A stretch of 64,000 bases of DNA. Source: Ephydatia muelleri (taxonomy: Eukaryota > Porifera > Demospongiae > Spongillida > Spongillidae). Under the pieces are notes generated by a model. That model searched no databases and was not told the DNA's origin. It was given only the letters and a program-made list of their open reading frames with translations. Positions 1 to 13,769 of this stretch are shown piece by piece. A program made the translations under genes and the position numbers. Within the stretch, counting starts at the first letter, position 1. The number at the start of each line of letters is the position of its first letter. The stretch covers positions 4,823,092-4,887,091 of the forward strand of contig JABACO010000001.1 of NCBI GenBank assembly GCA_013339895.1. Direction: 5' to 3'.

Positions 1-59
1 TTATAAAGGATTTCAAGTCTTTCACTCATATAATGTAATCATGCTATCATGCATGCAGT

Positions 60-172
60 CTAGTCTCGTACCCAGACCCTGATTCCCACAGCTGCGGGTG
101 GATTACATCACCGCTACTTTTCACGTAGCGGTGATGTGCTGCTGTGAAAACATGGGTCTGGGTACGAGACTA
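60..172. mobile_element. Palindromic MITE with 8-bp target duplication
   Basis: The element begins CTAGTCTCGTACCC and ends with the inverted match GGGTACGAGACTA. It is flanked by the direct repeat CATGCAGT (52-59 and 173-180). The other arm (around 20735-20755) has a single CATGCAGT and no insert, so it acts as the empty site. An 8-bp duplication suggests a hAT-mobilised non-autonomous element. A second, more perfectly palindromic member is at 31356-31477. Confidence 0.85.
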
Positions 173-748
173 CATGCAGTCCTTCTTAAATCCGCATAAT
201 CGATACATACATATTCTGAACCAACATCTTCAGGGGGCGAAGAGGGGGCGGGGACGTCTGCAGGGTTCATTAAAAATTTTCGAAGGAATGCGGGGCGAAG
301 TATAGAGGTAGTCAGGGGACCAGGATGACTGACATCCGACCAGACAAGTATGTACGATGTATGGCACTCGATAGCAGTCAGACCATTCTGGATTTAATTC
401 ATACGTTGGTAGCATGCGTGTGACAAGGTCTTATCCAGAAATGGCCCATACATAGGCGGTCATCTTGCTTTTTTAATTCAATTTGAATTTTAACCAACTC
501 CATGATGTACTAGCAGGTCTGATTATGATATATGTACTTCAAAAAAATATTCCATTAAACATTCTTTAACTAAAATCAAGACAAAACCATATCCGTTAAG
601 TAATTAATTCGAATCAACGATTATTTTCCCATACACATGTATGGGGTACTTCAATACCAAGCACGCCAGATTTTTCTCAGCATTTGTCAAGAGGGATTAT
701 TAGTACACAATTTTTAGTGTGGTCGCCGTATTTTTCCTATTTAAGACG

Positions 749-851
749 TCGCTTCCCTAGGATTGTCGCTTCCCTAGGATTGTCGCTTCCCTAGGATTGT
801 CGCTTCCCTAGGATTGTCGCTTCCCTAGGATTGTCGCTTCCCTAGGATTGT
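749..851. repeat. 17-bp tandem repeat (6 copies)
   Basis: The unit GTCGCTTCCCTAGGATT is repeated six times. The matching site in the other arm (20105-20140) has only two copies. The array abuts a hairpin at 837-897 built on CTCGATGTATGGT and its inverse, which also ends in the CTAGGGAAGC motif, so the array probably grew from one end of a small palindromic insertion. Confidence 0.9.
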
Positions 852-897
852 CCTCGATGTATGGTATAACCATACATCGAGGACACTCCTAGGGAAG

Positions 898-2698
898 CAC
901 AGGCCCCACTTGTTTGCCATTTCACAAACCTTTGGATAGGTATCTACTATTGCTATTGCGTTTCCAGAATATGAGCTGATTTTCCATTTAGATCACTTTG
1001 CTCCACATTCATTGCTACTTTAAGTGCATCATCTATTTCTCTAATGTAGTCACCGCTTCCGCAGGTCACTGGTATGACCAGATGTTGTATTGGAAAGATA
1101 GGTGCATGGTGAAGACTTTAATGGTGCAGGGAAGGATAGTGGAAGCGATGTGGACGCTGGAGAATAATGATGAAGAGCGAGGAAGATCACTACAATGGAG
1201 AGGACACAGGTAACATGGTGGATGATAGCAGCAACAGCTACCTCCTTACAGTCTTCATCTTCCATGCTGCTGCCATTTTCATGGTCCTCTTCCTTCTATC
1301 ACCATCCACCATATTTATAGTCCTCCTCCTTACTGCCACCATCTTGAGGTTCTCCTCCTTACTGCTATCATCCTTGATGTCACCATCGTCATTGACCTTC
1401 CATACTTAGCAACAGCAAAACAAATCAGTGATGAAGAAATATTCATAGCAATATAAGGCAATAGAGTTTCGTGTTGTAGAAAATGCAACCCTGTGTATTC
1501 GGCCTCAAATTATGACTTCTTATTAATAATTTCACCTCTTCAGTTTGTAATTGCAGGAATAAGCAAGAATGTGCAAATGCAAAACTGCAGGTTTCTCCTG
1601 CACATCATTTTATCATCCTGGCTGTTCCTGCACCCAAAAATGAGAAGCATAGAATCTGGCTCAAATGATAATGCAGACACAGTGGCCTTGTCAGAGAATG
1701 ATGTTTGGCTTAACTGTTCTACTGACCAAATGACATATATAGGAACGTATTGCTGTATTGTGTAATGAATGATATTATCTACTTGCTGAAGCATAGAAAC
1801 CCTTCTATTGGAGGTACTCAACTTGCAGTGAAATTTCAGATGGAAATACAAAAAGAAGCTTTTGTTGAAGTATTGAATAGTTATCAGACACATTGATAAC
1901 TTTCACATATACACAGTTTACACTTTCCACTGTTCCTGGGCTTCATATTACTGTATAGAAGGTTTGGTGGCACCATTGCACTATGCATATACATTATTAT
2001 AATGATGCATGATTTTAATATAATTATGCATTTTAACAGTTATAGTGTGTAGCAATTATGTATGCATGTATCATTATTGTTTGCTCATCATTCACACCTT
2101 CAATTTACTTATGGACAGTCCTGAAGATGCCACAACTACACATCACTATGATTTGCTGCAAAAAACGCTTCCATGGTGATGTGTTCATTGGCAATCTCCT
2201 GACATGACTAGGCAGCAGAAGAGAACAAGATGGCTCTGTCCCTTTGCACCCAATAACTCTTTCTTTGACATTTATGAACATTTATACATGTTAATTGTTT
2301 ACGTTTGTCGTTACTATGGTAGCTATGGTTGCTGGTTTTGGTACTCATGAGTCGTGCATGAGTTGATTTCATCCGTGTCATATAGATTGAATTGCACGTG
2401 GCTTAGGGGTACGAATGTGAACAATAATTACATTTTCAAGACTAAATGGTTGCTTTCACAAAGTGAACTATTATAATTGTATTCCGGAACTGAGTAAGTA
2501 AAAACGAACATTTCGTTCCATAGTAATTTAGTATAGGCAGTTGCCTTTGCCTAGGACCAATATGAGCTGCATATAAGATCAATATGTAGACAGCCTGCTC
2601 TATAGGACCAAGTTCGGCAAGAGCCTCAGTGTTATAGTCCGTCGGACCAAACAGGCTGCCTACAAGTGCGGCAATAAACACAAAGGCTATAGGGGCCC
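898..2698. other. No recognised gene (left arm)
   Basis: Small open frames occur on both strands, the longest 117 codons at 1540-1893 minus. None resembles a known family or has convincing splice signals. Part of 900-1400 is a dispersed sequence that recurs at 19560-20050 (other arm) and at 38190-38700. Confidence 0.5.
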
Positions 2699-2723
2699 CC
2701 GGGGGGGGGGGGGGGGGGGGGCT
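2699..2723. repeat. Poly-G tract
   Basis: About 20 consecutive G follow a GGGGCCCCC stretch. The equivalent site in the other arm is a C run of about 110 bases (18085-18193), a large length difference between otherwise near-identical copies. Confidence 0.95.
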
Positions 2724-3500
2724 ATTCTGCGAAGGTGGGACAAGATAGGCTAGCGAATTAGTGTCCCCACCGGACAGATTCGCTATCAGAATGTGTCCAG
2801 GACAAAATTCACTATAGCGGGTTTATACCCGCGCATCCGTACATGGGGACGGAATCCGCTAGCGCATGCAGATTCTGTCCTGGGGAACTATTTTAGGCAA
2901 GGACAAGATCCGCAGTGACACTGGTTCATCAATTACCGGCGTCAGTTAATCATGCACTGAACCGCGCCGTGCGGAGCCTACGTGTCTACGTCTGCAATTC
3001 CCGCATTCCATGGCCATTTCCCATCAGCTGGGTAAACCCCCAGCAGTTTTATCACCTGATACACATGCCATGCATACGTCATCATGCAAGGATTTGCTTC
3101 GGAAACTCCATATTTGCGCGAGTACTATACCACGGATGTTTCGTGGGGGACATTTACGGATATTTACATGTCCAATTGCACATTTTTACGAAGAAACGAT
3201 TTTGCTAGCTCATTAACGCACAAACATATTCAAGGCCTGTTGCGCAGCTTCACTACGGCTCTCTATTGATAATTCTATGCATAGTGATAGTCTGAGCACA
3301 AACCCAAATCTACTGCTCACATATTTATTGCATTGGCTCAACGCTTATATCAATCACGTGGTCCTTAATTAATTCGTTACGAGTTGCGGGATATTTGCGA
3401 ACTTCCAGGTGACTTGTGACGATAAAATACAGAATCTATAGGGCATTGTAAAACAATCTAAGCTGGGTCATGTCTCGAGACGCGACACATCAAATCGCTA

Positions 3501-3737
3501 TTGAACTCTATGAATAATTATCAACATCTTGGTTTTTTAAGACGCTTTGCGATGGTGTTCTATTGCAGTCAGCTTATAAAACATTGTAGGGTGTGCGGTG
3601 GGAGGGTGATGGTGGCAAAGAAATCTAAAAGAACCACTTACAACTCCCAATCTTACAAAAAGGAGCTTAAACTAGCTTTTGGTGTCGATGTGATCGTTGA
3701 TCATATGAGATTCACCCACCATCGTTCTGCAAACCTG
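3501..3737 (+). pseudogene. RAG1 N-terminal-like zinc exon, left copy, frameshifted
   Basis: The frame contains HCRVCGGRV, then AFGVDVIVDHM. The family pattern, as in the RAG1 N-terminal region, is CxxC, then F-x-I/V-D-V, then IHPxxFC. In this copy a one-base loss just after HM (CATATGAGATT here against CATATGGAGAT in the other arm) throws the IHPPSFC part out of frame. A GTAAGC donor follows CAAACCTG at 3738, which suggests an internal exon rather than a whole gene. The partner exon at 17053-17290 is open throughout. The loss could be a real allele difference or a consensus error. Confidence 0.55.
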
Positions 3738-3804
3738 GTAAGCTAAAAAGGGAGAGAGTGTTAAACGCTTCCAGTCAGAGAAAGCTAGTCCTTTCCGAAG
3801 TTTG

Positions 3805-3857
3805 GTCACGCCCTACAAGTGGTCACGCCCTACAAGTGGTCACGCCCTACAAGTGGA
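3805..3857. repeat. 17-bp tandem repeat (3 copies)
   Basis: GGTCACGCCCTACAAGT is repeated about three times. The other arm has four copies at 16915-16985. Confidence 0.9.
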
Positions 3858-3859
3858 AA

Positions 3860-5240
3860 GCCATAAGTGTGAAGTGAGTGAAGAGCTAATTTCAATTTAA
3901 TGGCATGATCACATTTAGGTGTGCCAGCATTTTGAGGTGCTGGTGAAAGGTGGTATGAAGAAAAAAATGTGACAAAACATATGACCAAACGTCAAGTTGA
4001 ATCACTACAGCCATTAGCTGCACATATTGAGTTCATTGCATCAAACAGTTTACACAATCACTATCTGCCATCAACTATCTAAAGTGCCCACTCTGCCTTT
4101 GTATTCTGCACAGACCAGTATGGCTACCATGCCAAAGTCTAGCCTGTGCAGAATGTATCACAACATGCCTGCATGACATCGTTGGCAAACAACAGATATC
4201 CCTGTTGTCATGACAACTCACCTTTAACTGCTTCCAGCATTAATGCAGCTCCTGACGTCTTCTAGTCCCTCCTAAGTGATATATTGCTTCTCTGCAACTC
4301 ATGTACCACAGATACTTCAGCACGAGTGTGCCAATCACATGTTTGCAACGTTGATAATGAGGTGAGGTACACATGCATGGTATCTGTGATTCAAAGAATG
4401 CTGTCTGAAAGCCCAGAGCCAAATGTTTTGCAACTGAGGGCAGAAGAGTAAGTAAATTTGTATAGTAATAATAATTACATCAACAATTCACCCCAATAAC
4501 TCTTGTAAGGGTTACAAAAGGACAAGGCCAAAGTGAAACATGCATCGAAACGAACTTTGCGCAAAGACCTTCAAAAATGTGGCCCAGCAGTATCCTGTTC
4601 TTCTCATGGTTGCTCAGCAGGTTGCATACAAATTTGAAGGGGCATTTGCTAGGCTTGGAGCATGCCACTCCATCTATGACCAAACAGATGAGAGTTAGGT
4701 AATAGCAACATGATGTCACGTGCACCGATTATAACTATGTGATATTTTTCACAGATGGAGCTATTGTTTCCTTTATGAACTACTTTCGAACCAATTTCTC
4801 CAATGAAACTATCTCACCCAAATTGCTTGGCATGTCGGGTGAACTAGGTGTTGAATCGATTCAGCGCCGCTTCAACACCACCTACAGTTCAATTAGAAAC
4901 AAAAGCGGCTAAGGCGCATCGTCAAAGAGCACTTAATTAGTATTTCAATCCGTGCCCAGCCACTACCCACAAAGAGAGTAAAACGCACGCCAAAACATGC
5001 TGTTGCTTCGTAGTATAGTGGATTTATACACGTACACTCCCTCCATACATGCAGCACCACAAAAACAAGACGGTTCCTTAGTACATTCACTTGACAACCA
5101 TGAATGTTTGCACGTTACTGTTGCTAGCGTACAAATCGCGTCTCAGGAAAAGAGTAAGATAAAACGAAAGCTCGATCTATGTACAATACTTTGTGCAAGT
5201 TTTTTCTCAACTGGAAGTTCGCATGTTGGGAACTAACTAG
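3860..5240. other. No recognised gene; possible exons mirrored in right arm
   Basis: This stretch mirrors 15535-16910 of the right arm. The only exon-like signals are described there on the plus strand (16100-16552). On the plus strand here a 52-codon frame starting at 4540 is also open, with a glutamine-rich centre and no match I recognise. I cannot decide which strand, if either, is transcribed. Confidence 0.3.
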
Positions 5241-5321
5241 TTTGCTATAGCCTACCTCCGCGTAAGTAGGCCGCTTTGAAGGATGCTTCACACCGAAACA
5301 ATCTTTTATGCCCAAATATAC

Positions 5322-5478
5322 CTTGTTCAGATTTATCTTCGACTCGTCTAAAGTCAGTAACGAATTCCAACGGGTACAAATCATTACAACCGTTGCTCGG
5401 TGAGGTAAGGGCCATTTTGGGGCGTAGGACCTTTTGTCCCCAATTCAAAGGATCGTAACACTCACGGTGATACTCCAT
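5322..5478 (-). CDS. Possible first exon, left copy (unknown protein)
   Basis: A frame starting MEYHRECYDPLNWGQK runs into a GTATAT donor after about 52 codons. The sequence is the same in the other arm at 15295-15451. I do not recognise the product. The support is an open frame, an ATG and a plausible donor only. Confidence 0.25.
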
Positions 5479-5634
5479 TTCTTGGTTGGTTTCGGCATAA
5501 ATATTTACTACATTCAGTCACTGAGCCGGTAAACAATAATCGAGTTGCATAACGGATACAGATTTTTTAAATGATGCAGTCATGTGCAGCTACAGATCAA
5601 GAGGCTCATGTATCATGCGTGCCCATTTTAAACT

Positions 5635-6444
5635 GTGTTGTGTTGTGTTGTGCTGTGCTGTGCTGTGCTGTGCTGTGCTGTGCTGTGCTGTGCTGTGCTG
5701 TGCTGTGCTGTGCTGTGCTGTGCTGTGCTGTGCTGTGCTGTGCTGTGCTGTGCTGTGCTGTGCTGTGCTGTGCTGTGCTGTGCTGTGCTGTGCTGTGCTG
5801 TGCTGTGCTGTGCTGTGCTGTGCTGTGCTGTGCTGTGCTGTGCTGTGCTGTGCTGTGCTGTGCTGTGCTGTGCTGTGCTGTGCTGTGCTGTGCTGTGCTG
5901 TGCTGTGCTGTGCTGTGCTGTGCTGTGCTGTGCTGTGCTGTGCTGTGCTGTGCTGTGCTGTGCTGTGCTGTGCTGTGCTGTGCTGTGCTGTGCTGTGCTG
6001 TGCTGTGCTGTGCTGTGCTGTGCTGTGCTGTGCTGTGCTGTGCTGTGCTGTGCTGTGCTGTGCTGTGCTGTGCTGTGCTGTGCTGTGCTGTGCTGTGCTG
6101 TGCTGTGCTGTGCTGTGCTGTGCTGTGCTGTGCTGTGCTGTGCTGTGCTGTGCTGTGCTGTGCTGTGCTGCTGCTGTGCTGTGCTGTGCTGTGCTGTGCT
6201 TGCTGTGCTGTGCTGTGCTGTGCTGTGCTGTGCTGTGCTGTGCTGTGCTGTGTTGTGCTGTGTTGTGCTGTGTTGTGTTGTGCTGTGTTGTGCTGTGTTG
6301 TGCTGTGCTGTGTTGTGTTGTGTTGTGCTGTGCTGTGTTGTGTTGTGTTGTGCTGTGTTGTATTGTGCTGTTTTGTGTTGTACTGTGCTGTGCTGTGTTG
6401 TGTTGTGCTGTGTTGTATTGTGCTGTGCTGTGTTGTGTTGTGCT
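5635..6444. repeat. TGTGC pentanucleotide satellite (~0.8 kb)
   Basis: About 500 bp of perfect TGTGC units grade into a degenerate 3' part mixing TGTGC and TGTGT units (6250-6444). One phase slip occurs near 6171 and another near 6200. All six frames are open because the 5-bp unit lacks stops, so the long Cys/Val/Leu-rich and His/Thr/Gln-rich frames here are not genes. The allelic array at 14222-15145 is about 920 bp and has different interruptions. Confidence 0.97.
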
Positions 6445-6499
6445 GGTCCAAAGGTCACCATCTCTGCCAGAAGTGAGGTACTCAACCAATACACTATAA

Positions 6500-6680
6500 C
6501 CGTTGCTCGTCGATATGCGAAGCACACATTTGCAAGCCAAACTAACAACACGTGCCAACGTGGATAAAGTATACCAGAGTAGGTTAAAATATACTATCTG
6601 ACCGGATGAAAAATACTAGCACAAATTTTATCCTCCCGGATAAAATATTCGGGGGATGAAGTATGCTCTGCCATCGGAAC
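6500..6680. repeat. Dispersed repeat with GGATAA motifs
   Basis: The segment from CGTTGCTCGTCGATATGCG through several GGATAAAAT and TTATCC motifs is repeated at 14020-14175 (other arm) and at 38028-38195. The 38-kb copy lies next to a (GA)n tract rather than a TGTGC array. The family is unknown. Confidence 0.75.
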
Positions 6681-6698
6681 ACCTCAAGTTATAGTCAA

Positions 6699-6902
6699 CT
6701 ACAGGTATGATGTCAGATGAACAGCATGCATAACATTTTTATGAGAGAGCTTGAATACCGCATATAAAAAGTCCCGGTGTGAACTGATGAATGCCAAGAG
6801 AGCCTCTACTGGACAAATGGTGCATTTGGTGCGCCCTAGAAGAATGTCTGCCCCCATACCAAACTGGTCACACTTTGATTTTTTGAGATGAATTTTCACC
6901 AT
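6699..6902 (-). pseudogene. Tyrosine recombinase fragment (Crypton/DIRS-like), left copy
   Basis: The 67-codon frame contains KIHLKKSKCDQFG, then LLGRT, then CPVEALLAF. This matches the segment of eukaryotic tyrosine recombinases that carries the conserved K-x-SK-D-x-F turn and the C-P-V-x-A motif upstream of the HxxR box. The HxxR and catalytic Tyr parts are absent: after SSHRDF the match stops. It is therefore a short relic of a transposon integrase, not a working enzyme. An identical copy is at 13770-13973. The call rests on motif resemblance alone. Confidence 0.55.
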
Positions 6903-7228
6903 TGATGCTGCAAAGCCAAGTCGCTATCCTGTATGCAGTCGTCCTTCAGAGTGAGGTTGCATGCATTTTTAAAGGTGTGAACTCATCAGTTGTCACCTAC
7001 TCTGAAGGCATAACCTACTTTTTGTGGTTGGCCGTTTTGAAAATAAAACGGACCTACCGGTATACAAATTGATGCATACTGTATAATGGTGAGCTCATAT
7101 TGTCTCTCATCAAGTTACTAAAATGTTTACATTGCTCCCCGCACCATTATGTATGTGTATTGCATGTGTCACGTGTGTGTGCATGTGTGTGAATTTATCT
7201 TGTGTTTGGCATGTGCATACCTGTAGTA

Positions 7229-8636
<1,408 letters not shown>

Positions 8637-8900
8637 ACTCCTCCCCTCCCCCATCTCTCCCTCCCCCATCTCTCCCTCCCCCATCTCTCCCTCCCCCTCC
8701 CTTCCCTTCCCTCTCCCTCCCCCCCCTCCCTCCCCCTCCCTTCCCTCCCTCTCCCTCCCTCCCCCTCCCTTCCCTCCCTCTCCCTCCCCCTCCCTCTCCC
8801 TCCCCATTCCTCTCCCTCCCCCCTCCCCCTCCCTCTCCCTCCCCCTCCCTCTCCCTCCCCCTCCCTCTCCCTCCCCCTCCCTCCCCCTCCTTCCCTCCCA
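8637..8900. repeat. Polypyrimidine CCCTCCCT-type repeat
   Basis: About 260 bp composed almost only of C and T, in units such as CTCCCTCCCC. One strand is pure purine, a sequence type that can form triplex DNA or pauses. Mirrored at 11805-12055. Confidence 0.93.
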
Positions 8901-9003
8901 CCAGGCTCGTGATCTCATTCAGCCTTACCTTGGACAGATGGGTACTACTTGATGAGACCTAGCAACCAAGATGGCATTGTGTGCACTATATGTGTCGTGT
9001 AAG

Positions 9004-9005
<2 letters not shown>

Positions 9006-9060
<55 letters not shown>
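9006..9060. repeat. (GA)n microsatellite
   Basis: A 55-bp GA tract, mirrored by (CT)n at 11641-11697. Confidence 0.97.
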
Positions 9061-9062
<2 letters not shown>

Positions 9063-9535
9063 AAAAGACCAGAAGACAAGGGGGACAAGGAGATTTTGTA
9101 ACCAGGCCAGGTACTCCAGCTTCATACAACCAACAGGGACTATCATTGGTAACCATGGTGACCATAGGGGTTTAGAATAGGGCAATGGGATAGGCAGCTG
9201 TACACCAAAGGATTGGGTGCATGACCACTTTGTGGTTATCTCTAATTTCACTTCTTATTTCTTCTAATCTGGCTTCTTATACCTCCATTCCATTCTGTTT
9301 TATTTAAAGCTCACCCTCATTACCATAATATAATGTCATGTACATTATGGTAAATTAATAGATGTTATATTGATTTCTAATTGAATAATTTAAAGTGCAT
9401 TTAATTAGCCTTTCTGAAAACATTTCTATGGTTGAAATTTTAGTTCTTGTGTGTTTAACACCACTTGATGTATGGTAAGCGTGAACACATCAATACACAA
9501 TACCAAAGAAATAAACATTACCTATAGGTGCGTGC

Positions 9536-9722
9536 ACACACACACATACATGCACACACACATGCACACACACATACATGCACACACACATGCACACACA
9601 CACACATGCACACACATACATGCACACACACATACATGCACACACACACATGCACACACACACATGCACACACAACACACATCCCACACACACATGCACA
9701 CACACACAACAACACACCATGC
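9536..9722. repeat. CACATGCA-rich repeat outside the inverted repeat
   Basis: Imperfect units of ACACATGCAC and ACATACATGC. It begins just inside the left arm end and has no partner on the right of the gap, so it belongs to the unique central stretch. Confidence 0.9.
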
Positions 9723-9752
9723 ACACATACATATGGTACCTCTCGGCATGCA

Positions 9753-9949
9753 GAAACCAAAGGAAAACGGTAAACTACCGCTTGTCCAAAGACATGCAAA
9801 CTGGGCAGTACTTCATACACAGCAACAAGCCCTTTTCCTCTGTGCAAGACTTGGTCAACTATATGCCGTTAACCCCATCAATGCTGAAGCTATGACGATG
9901 CTGGTCAACCCAATCGTGGCGGAAGAGAACTACGTTGTCATGGAGAAGG
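9753..9949 (+). pseudogene. SH2-domain exon with one-base frameshift
   Basis: One frame reads VNYRLSKDMQTGQYFI, then KPFSSVQDLVNY. This is the classic second half of an SH2 domain (H/N-Y-R-L, then G-x-Y-F-I, then F-x-S-x-x-x-L-V-x-Y-Y) as found in Src/Abl-type kinases and adaptors. After LVNY the frame is lost. One base forward, AVNPINAEAMTMLVNPI continues where the final SH2 strand is expected (family pattern ADGLCTxLxxP). A single missing T in the TAT-TAT codons explains this. The exon ends at a strong GTGAGT donor (9950). It could be a sequencing error near the contig end or a real pseudogene. The phosphotyrosine-binding FLVR arginine would lie in the previous exon, which I cannot see. Confidence 0.65.
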
Positions 9950-10172
9950 GTGAGTGTGACTGGGGAGGAGCCAAGGAAGTTGGGTGGATGGAGGAAGAGG
10001 AGAGGGAGGAAATGAAAAAATAGTAAATAAGACAAGCACAGTCGAAAGCAATAGAAATAGCACACCACACATGTGTGGGCGTATTTTTCAATGGCCTGGG
10101 GACCATACCTCCTTACAGAGGAGGTGGTGGTGGGCATCCAGAAGAATGGAGCCAGGCCACATGAAAACATGA

Positions 10173-11172
10173 NNNNNNNNNNNNNNNNNNNNNNNNNNNN
10201 NNNNNNNNNNNNNNNNNNNNNNNNNNNNNNNNNNNNNNNNNNNNNNNNNNNNNNNNNNNNNNNNNNNNNNNNNNNNNNNNNNNNNNNNNNNNNNNNNNNN
10301 NNNNNNNNNNNNNNNNNNNNNNNNNNNNNNNNNNNNNNNNNNNNNNNNNNNNNNNNNNNNNNNNNNNNNNNNNNNNNNNNNNNNNNNNNNNNNNNNNNNN
10401 NNNNNNNNNNNNNNNNNNNNNNNNNNNNNNNNNNNNNNNNNNNNNNNNNNNNNNNNNNNNNNNNNNNNNNNNNNNNNNNNNNNNNNNNNNNNNNNNNNNN
10501 NNNNNNNNNNNNNNNNNNNNNNNNNNNNNNNNNNNNNNNNNNNNNNNNNNNNNNNNNNNNNNNNNNNNNNNNNNNNNNNNNNNNNNNNNNNNNNNNNNNN
10601 NNNNNNNNNNNNNNNNNNNNNNNNNNNNNNNNNNNNNNNNNNNNNNNNNNNNNNNNNNNNNNNNNNNNNNNNNNNNNNNNNNNNNNNNNNNNNNNNNNNN
10701 NNNNNNNNNNNNNNNNNNNNNNNNNNNNNNNNNNNNNNNNNNNNNNNNNNNNNNNNNNNNNNNNNNNNNNNNNNNNNNNNNNNNNNNNNNNNNNNNNNNN
10801 NNNNNNNNNNNNNNNNNNNNNNNNNNNNNNNNNNNNNNNNNNNNNNNNNNNNNNNNNNNNNNNNNNNNNNNNNNNNNNNNNNNNNNNNNNNNNNNNNNNN
10901 NNNNNNNNNNNNNNNNNNNNNNNNNNNNNNNNNNNNNNNNNNNNNNNNNNNNNNNNNNNNNNNNNNNNNNNNNNNNNNNNNNNNNNNNNNNNNNNNNNNN
11001 NNNNNNNNNNNNNNNNNNNNNNNNNNNNNNNNNNNNNNNNNNNNNNNNNNNNNNNNNNNNNNNNNNNNNNNNNNNNNNNNNNNNNNNNNNNNNNNNNNNN
11101 NNNNNNNNNNNNNNNNNNNNNNNNNNNNNNNNNNNNNNNNNNNNNNNNNNNNNNNNNNNNNNNNNNNNNNNN
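10173..11172. other. Assembly gap, exactly 1000 N
   Basis: A run of exactly 1000 N, which is a typical fixed scaffolding gap. It separates the left contig (with its 642 bp of unmatched sequence) from the right arm. Any frame crossing it is meaningless. The 10074-10172 stretch before it has an open frame containing MAWGPYLLTEEVVVGI that I do not recognise. Confidence 0.98.
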
Positions 11173-11639
11173 CACCCTATAGCGTAATGGTTATTTCTTT
11201 GGTATTGTGTATTGATGTGTTCACGCTTACCATACATCAAGTGGTGTTAAACACACAAGAACTAAATTTCAACCATAGAAATGTTTCAGAAAGGCTAATT
11301 AAAGCACTTTAAATATTTCAATAGAAATCAATATAACATCTATTAATTTACCATAATGTACATGACATTATATTATGGTAATGAGGGTGAGCTTTAAATA
11401 AAACAGAATGGAATGGAGGTATAAGAAGCCAGATTAGAAGAAATAAGAAGTGAAATTAGAGATAACCACAAAGTGGTCATGCACCCAATCCTTTGGTGTA
11501 CAGCTGCCTATCCCATTGCCTATTCTAAACCCCCTATGGTCCACCATGGTTACCAATGATAGTCCCCTGTGGTTGTATGAAGCTGGGAGTACCTGTCCTG
11601 GTTACAAAATCTCCTTGTCCCCTTGTCTTCTGGTCTTTT

Positions 11640-11640
<1 letters not shown>

Positions 11641-11698
<58 letters not shown>

Positions 11699-12060
11699 CT
11701 TACACGACAACATATAGTGCACACAATGCCATCTTGGTGCTAGGTCTCATCAAGTAGTACCCATCTGTCCAAGGGTAAGGCTGAATGAGATCACGAGGCC
11801 TGGTGGGAGGGAAGGAGGGGAGGGAGGGGGAGGGAGAGGGAGGGGAGGGAGAGGAGGGGGAGGGAGAGGGAGGGGGAGGGAGAGGGAGGGGGAGGGGGAG
11901 GGAGAGGGAGGGGGAGGGAGAGGGAGGGGGAGGGAGAGGGAGGGAAGGGAGGGGGGAGGGAGAGGGAGGGAAGGGAGGGGGAGGGAGGGAGGGGGAGGGA
12001 GAGGGAAGGGAAGGGAGGGGGAGGGAGAGATGGGGAGGGAGAGATAGGGGAGGGGAGGAG
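11641..12060. repeat. (CT)n and GGGAGGGA purine repeat, right arm
   Basis: (CT)n lies at 11641-11697 and a pure purine GGGAGGGA-type tract at 11805-12055. These mirror 9006-9060 and 8637-8900 and differ slightly in unit order. Confidence 0.93.
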
Positions 12061-13249
12061 TTAATGCCTTCAGCAACAGATCCATCACACGTGAGTTCCT
12101 CCTCTGGACATCTACCCTCTAATAGGGTTACCTACTGGCACATACCTCATTGTTATTCACGTGATGAAATCCTGCCACGCCCCTTAGATCCGTGTTATTT
12201 TCTACCCATTGCCAGTGATGTTGAGAGGGCGTGTATGGTGTTGATGGTAGGAGGGCAGAAGCAGAAAATAGAGAAAAGAAATTCAAACCCCCAGAACAAA
12301 AAGTTTTGAAAACAGACATCAGCATTTCTTGCTGCCAAAGGAAACTGTTATCGTGTGTACCCAGTTTAAAACATCATCACACGCCCACCCTGCACAAGAA
12401 AATAACACAGCCGACTAAAACACTCGCAAAAAAAAAAAAAAAAAAAAAAGTGGCTAGGCTCCTCCGTGATACGTACAAAGCACATTAGCGATATGTATGT
12501 GTGGGTAGCACATCAGTAACGGCGCACGCACGCATGCACGCACACACACGCACACACGCACACACACACCCCTACCAGTTCGGCCTCTACTCAGTACACT
12601 GATACGGATGCGTAGATCGAAATATGCATCCGTCTGGCAAAACGGCTGAGGCTGGCTAGAGGCGTTGACTTTCAGCAAAACGAATTCAAACGCGATGCAC
12701 ACACACAAACACAAACACAGAAAAACACACACACGCACACATCACATCCACCCATCATTTCACTTCCAAAAAAATTCATAATCGTCACACATATATACAT
12801 ACAGAAGACGATTCCATTGGGATCGCATCTCGGTTACATATAACTTACCCATCGCTTAAAAGTTCATTCTAAGTATAATTGGCGTTCGATCGTTATCAAA
12901 CTGAAGCTCTCCGGCCACTCTAGTATTCTCGTCGCGGACTATGGCATCCGGCCGGGGAATGTGCGACTGGGCAATGTAAAATAATAATTATAAAGTAAGT
13001 CCAGGAGCGTGGCGGGTTCTTAGAAACCGAGTGACACTGTTATTGGGGACAGGTAGTACAAAAACTCGACGAGATAAAATAAGGACATGCAGAAATTGCG
13101 ATAACCACATCGTGCATGGTCTACATGCAGTCTCCAAAGGGAGCCTTCTGAGAAACCATTGATTTAGAACTCCACCCGTTATATATATATTGGTCACGAT
13201 ATCCATGACGACGCATGCACCTCAACAGGTTTACCCTGATGAAACGCAG

Positions 13250-13440
<191 letters not shown>

Positions 13441-13769
13441 AAATACTACAGGTATGCACATGCCAAACACAAGATAAATTCACACACATGCACACACACG
13501 TGACACATGCAATACACATACATAATGGTGCGGGGAGCAATGTAAACATTTTAGTAACTTGATGAGAGGACAATATGAGCTCACCATTATACAGTATGCA
13601 TCAATTTGTATACCGGTAGGTCCGTTTTATTTTCAAACGGCCAACCACAAAAAGTAGGTTATGCCTTCAGAGTAGGTGACAACTGATGAGTTCACACCTT
13701 TAAAAATGCATGCAACCTCACTCTGAAGGACGACTGCATACAGGATAGCGACTTGGCTTTGCAGCATCA

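Noticed and set aside
2740..2960. GGACA-rich stretch with partial inverted symmetry
   Set aside because: Pairing is weak and no clear ends or target duplication are visible, so it is not called a mobile element.
5571..6567. Six overlapping 280-320-codon frames (Cys-rich VLCCA and AQHSTAQH repeats)
   Set aside because: They are the six-frame readings of a stop-free TGTGC satellite, in every frame of both strands, with no other coding signal.
9859..11240. Long frames across the N run
   Set aside because: They are unknown residues produced by the gap.
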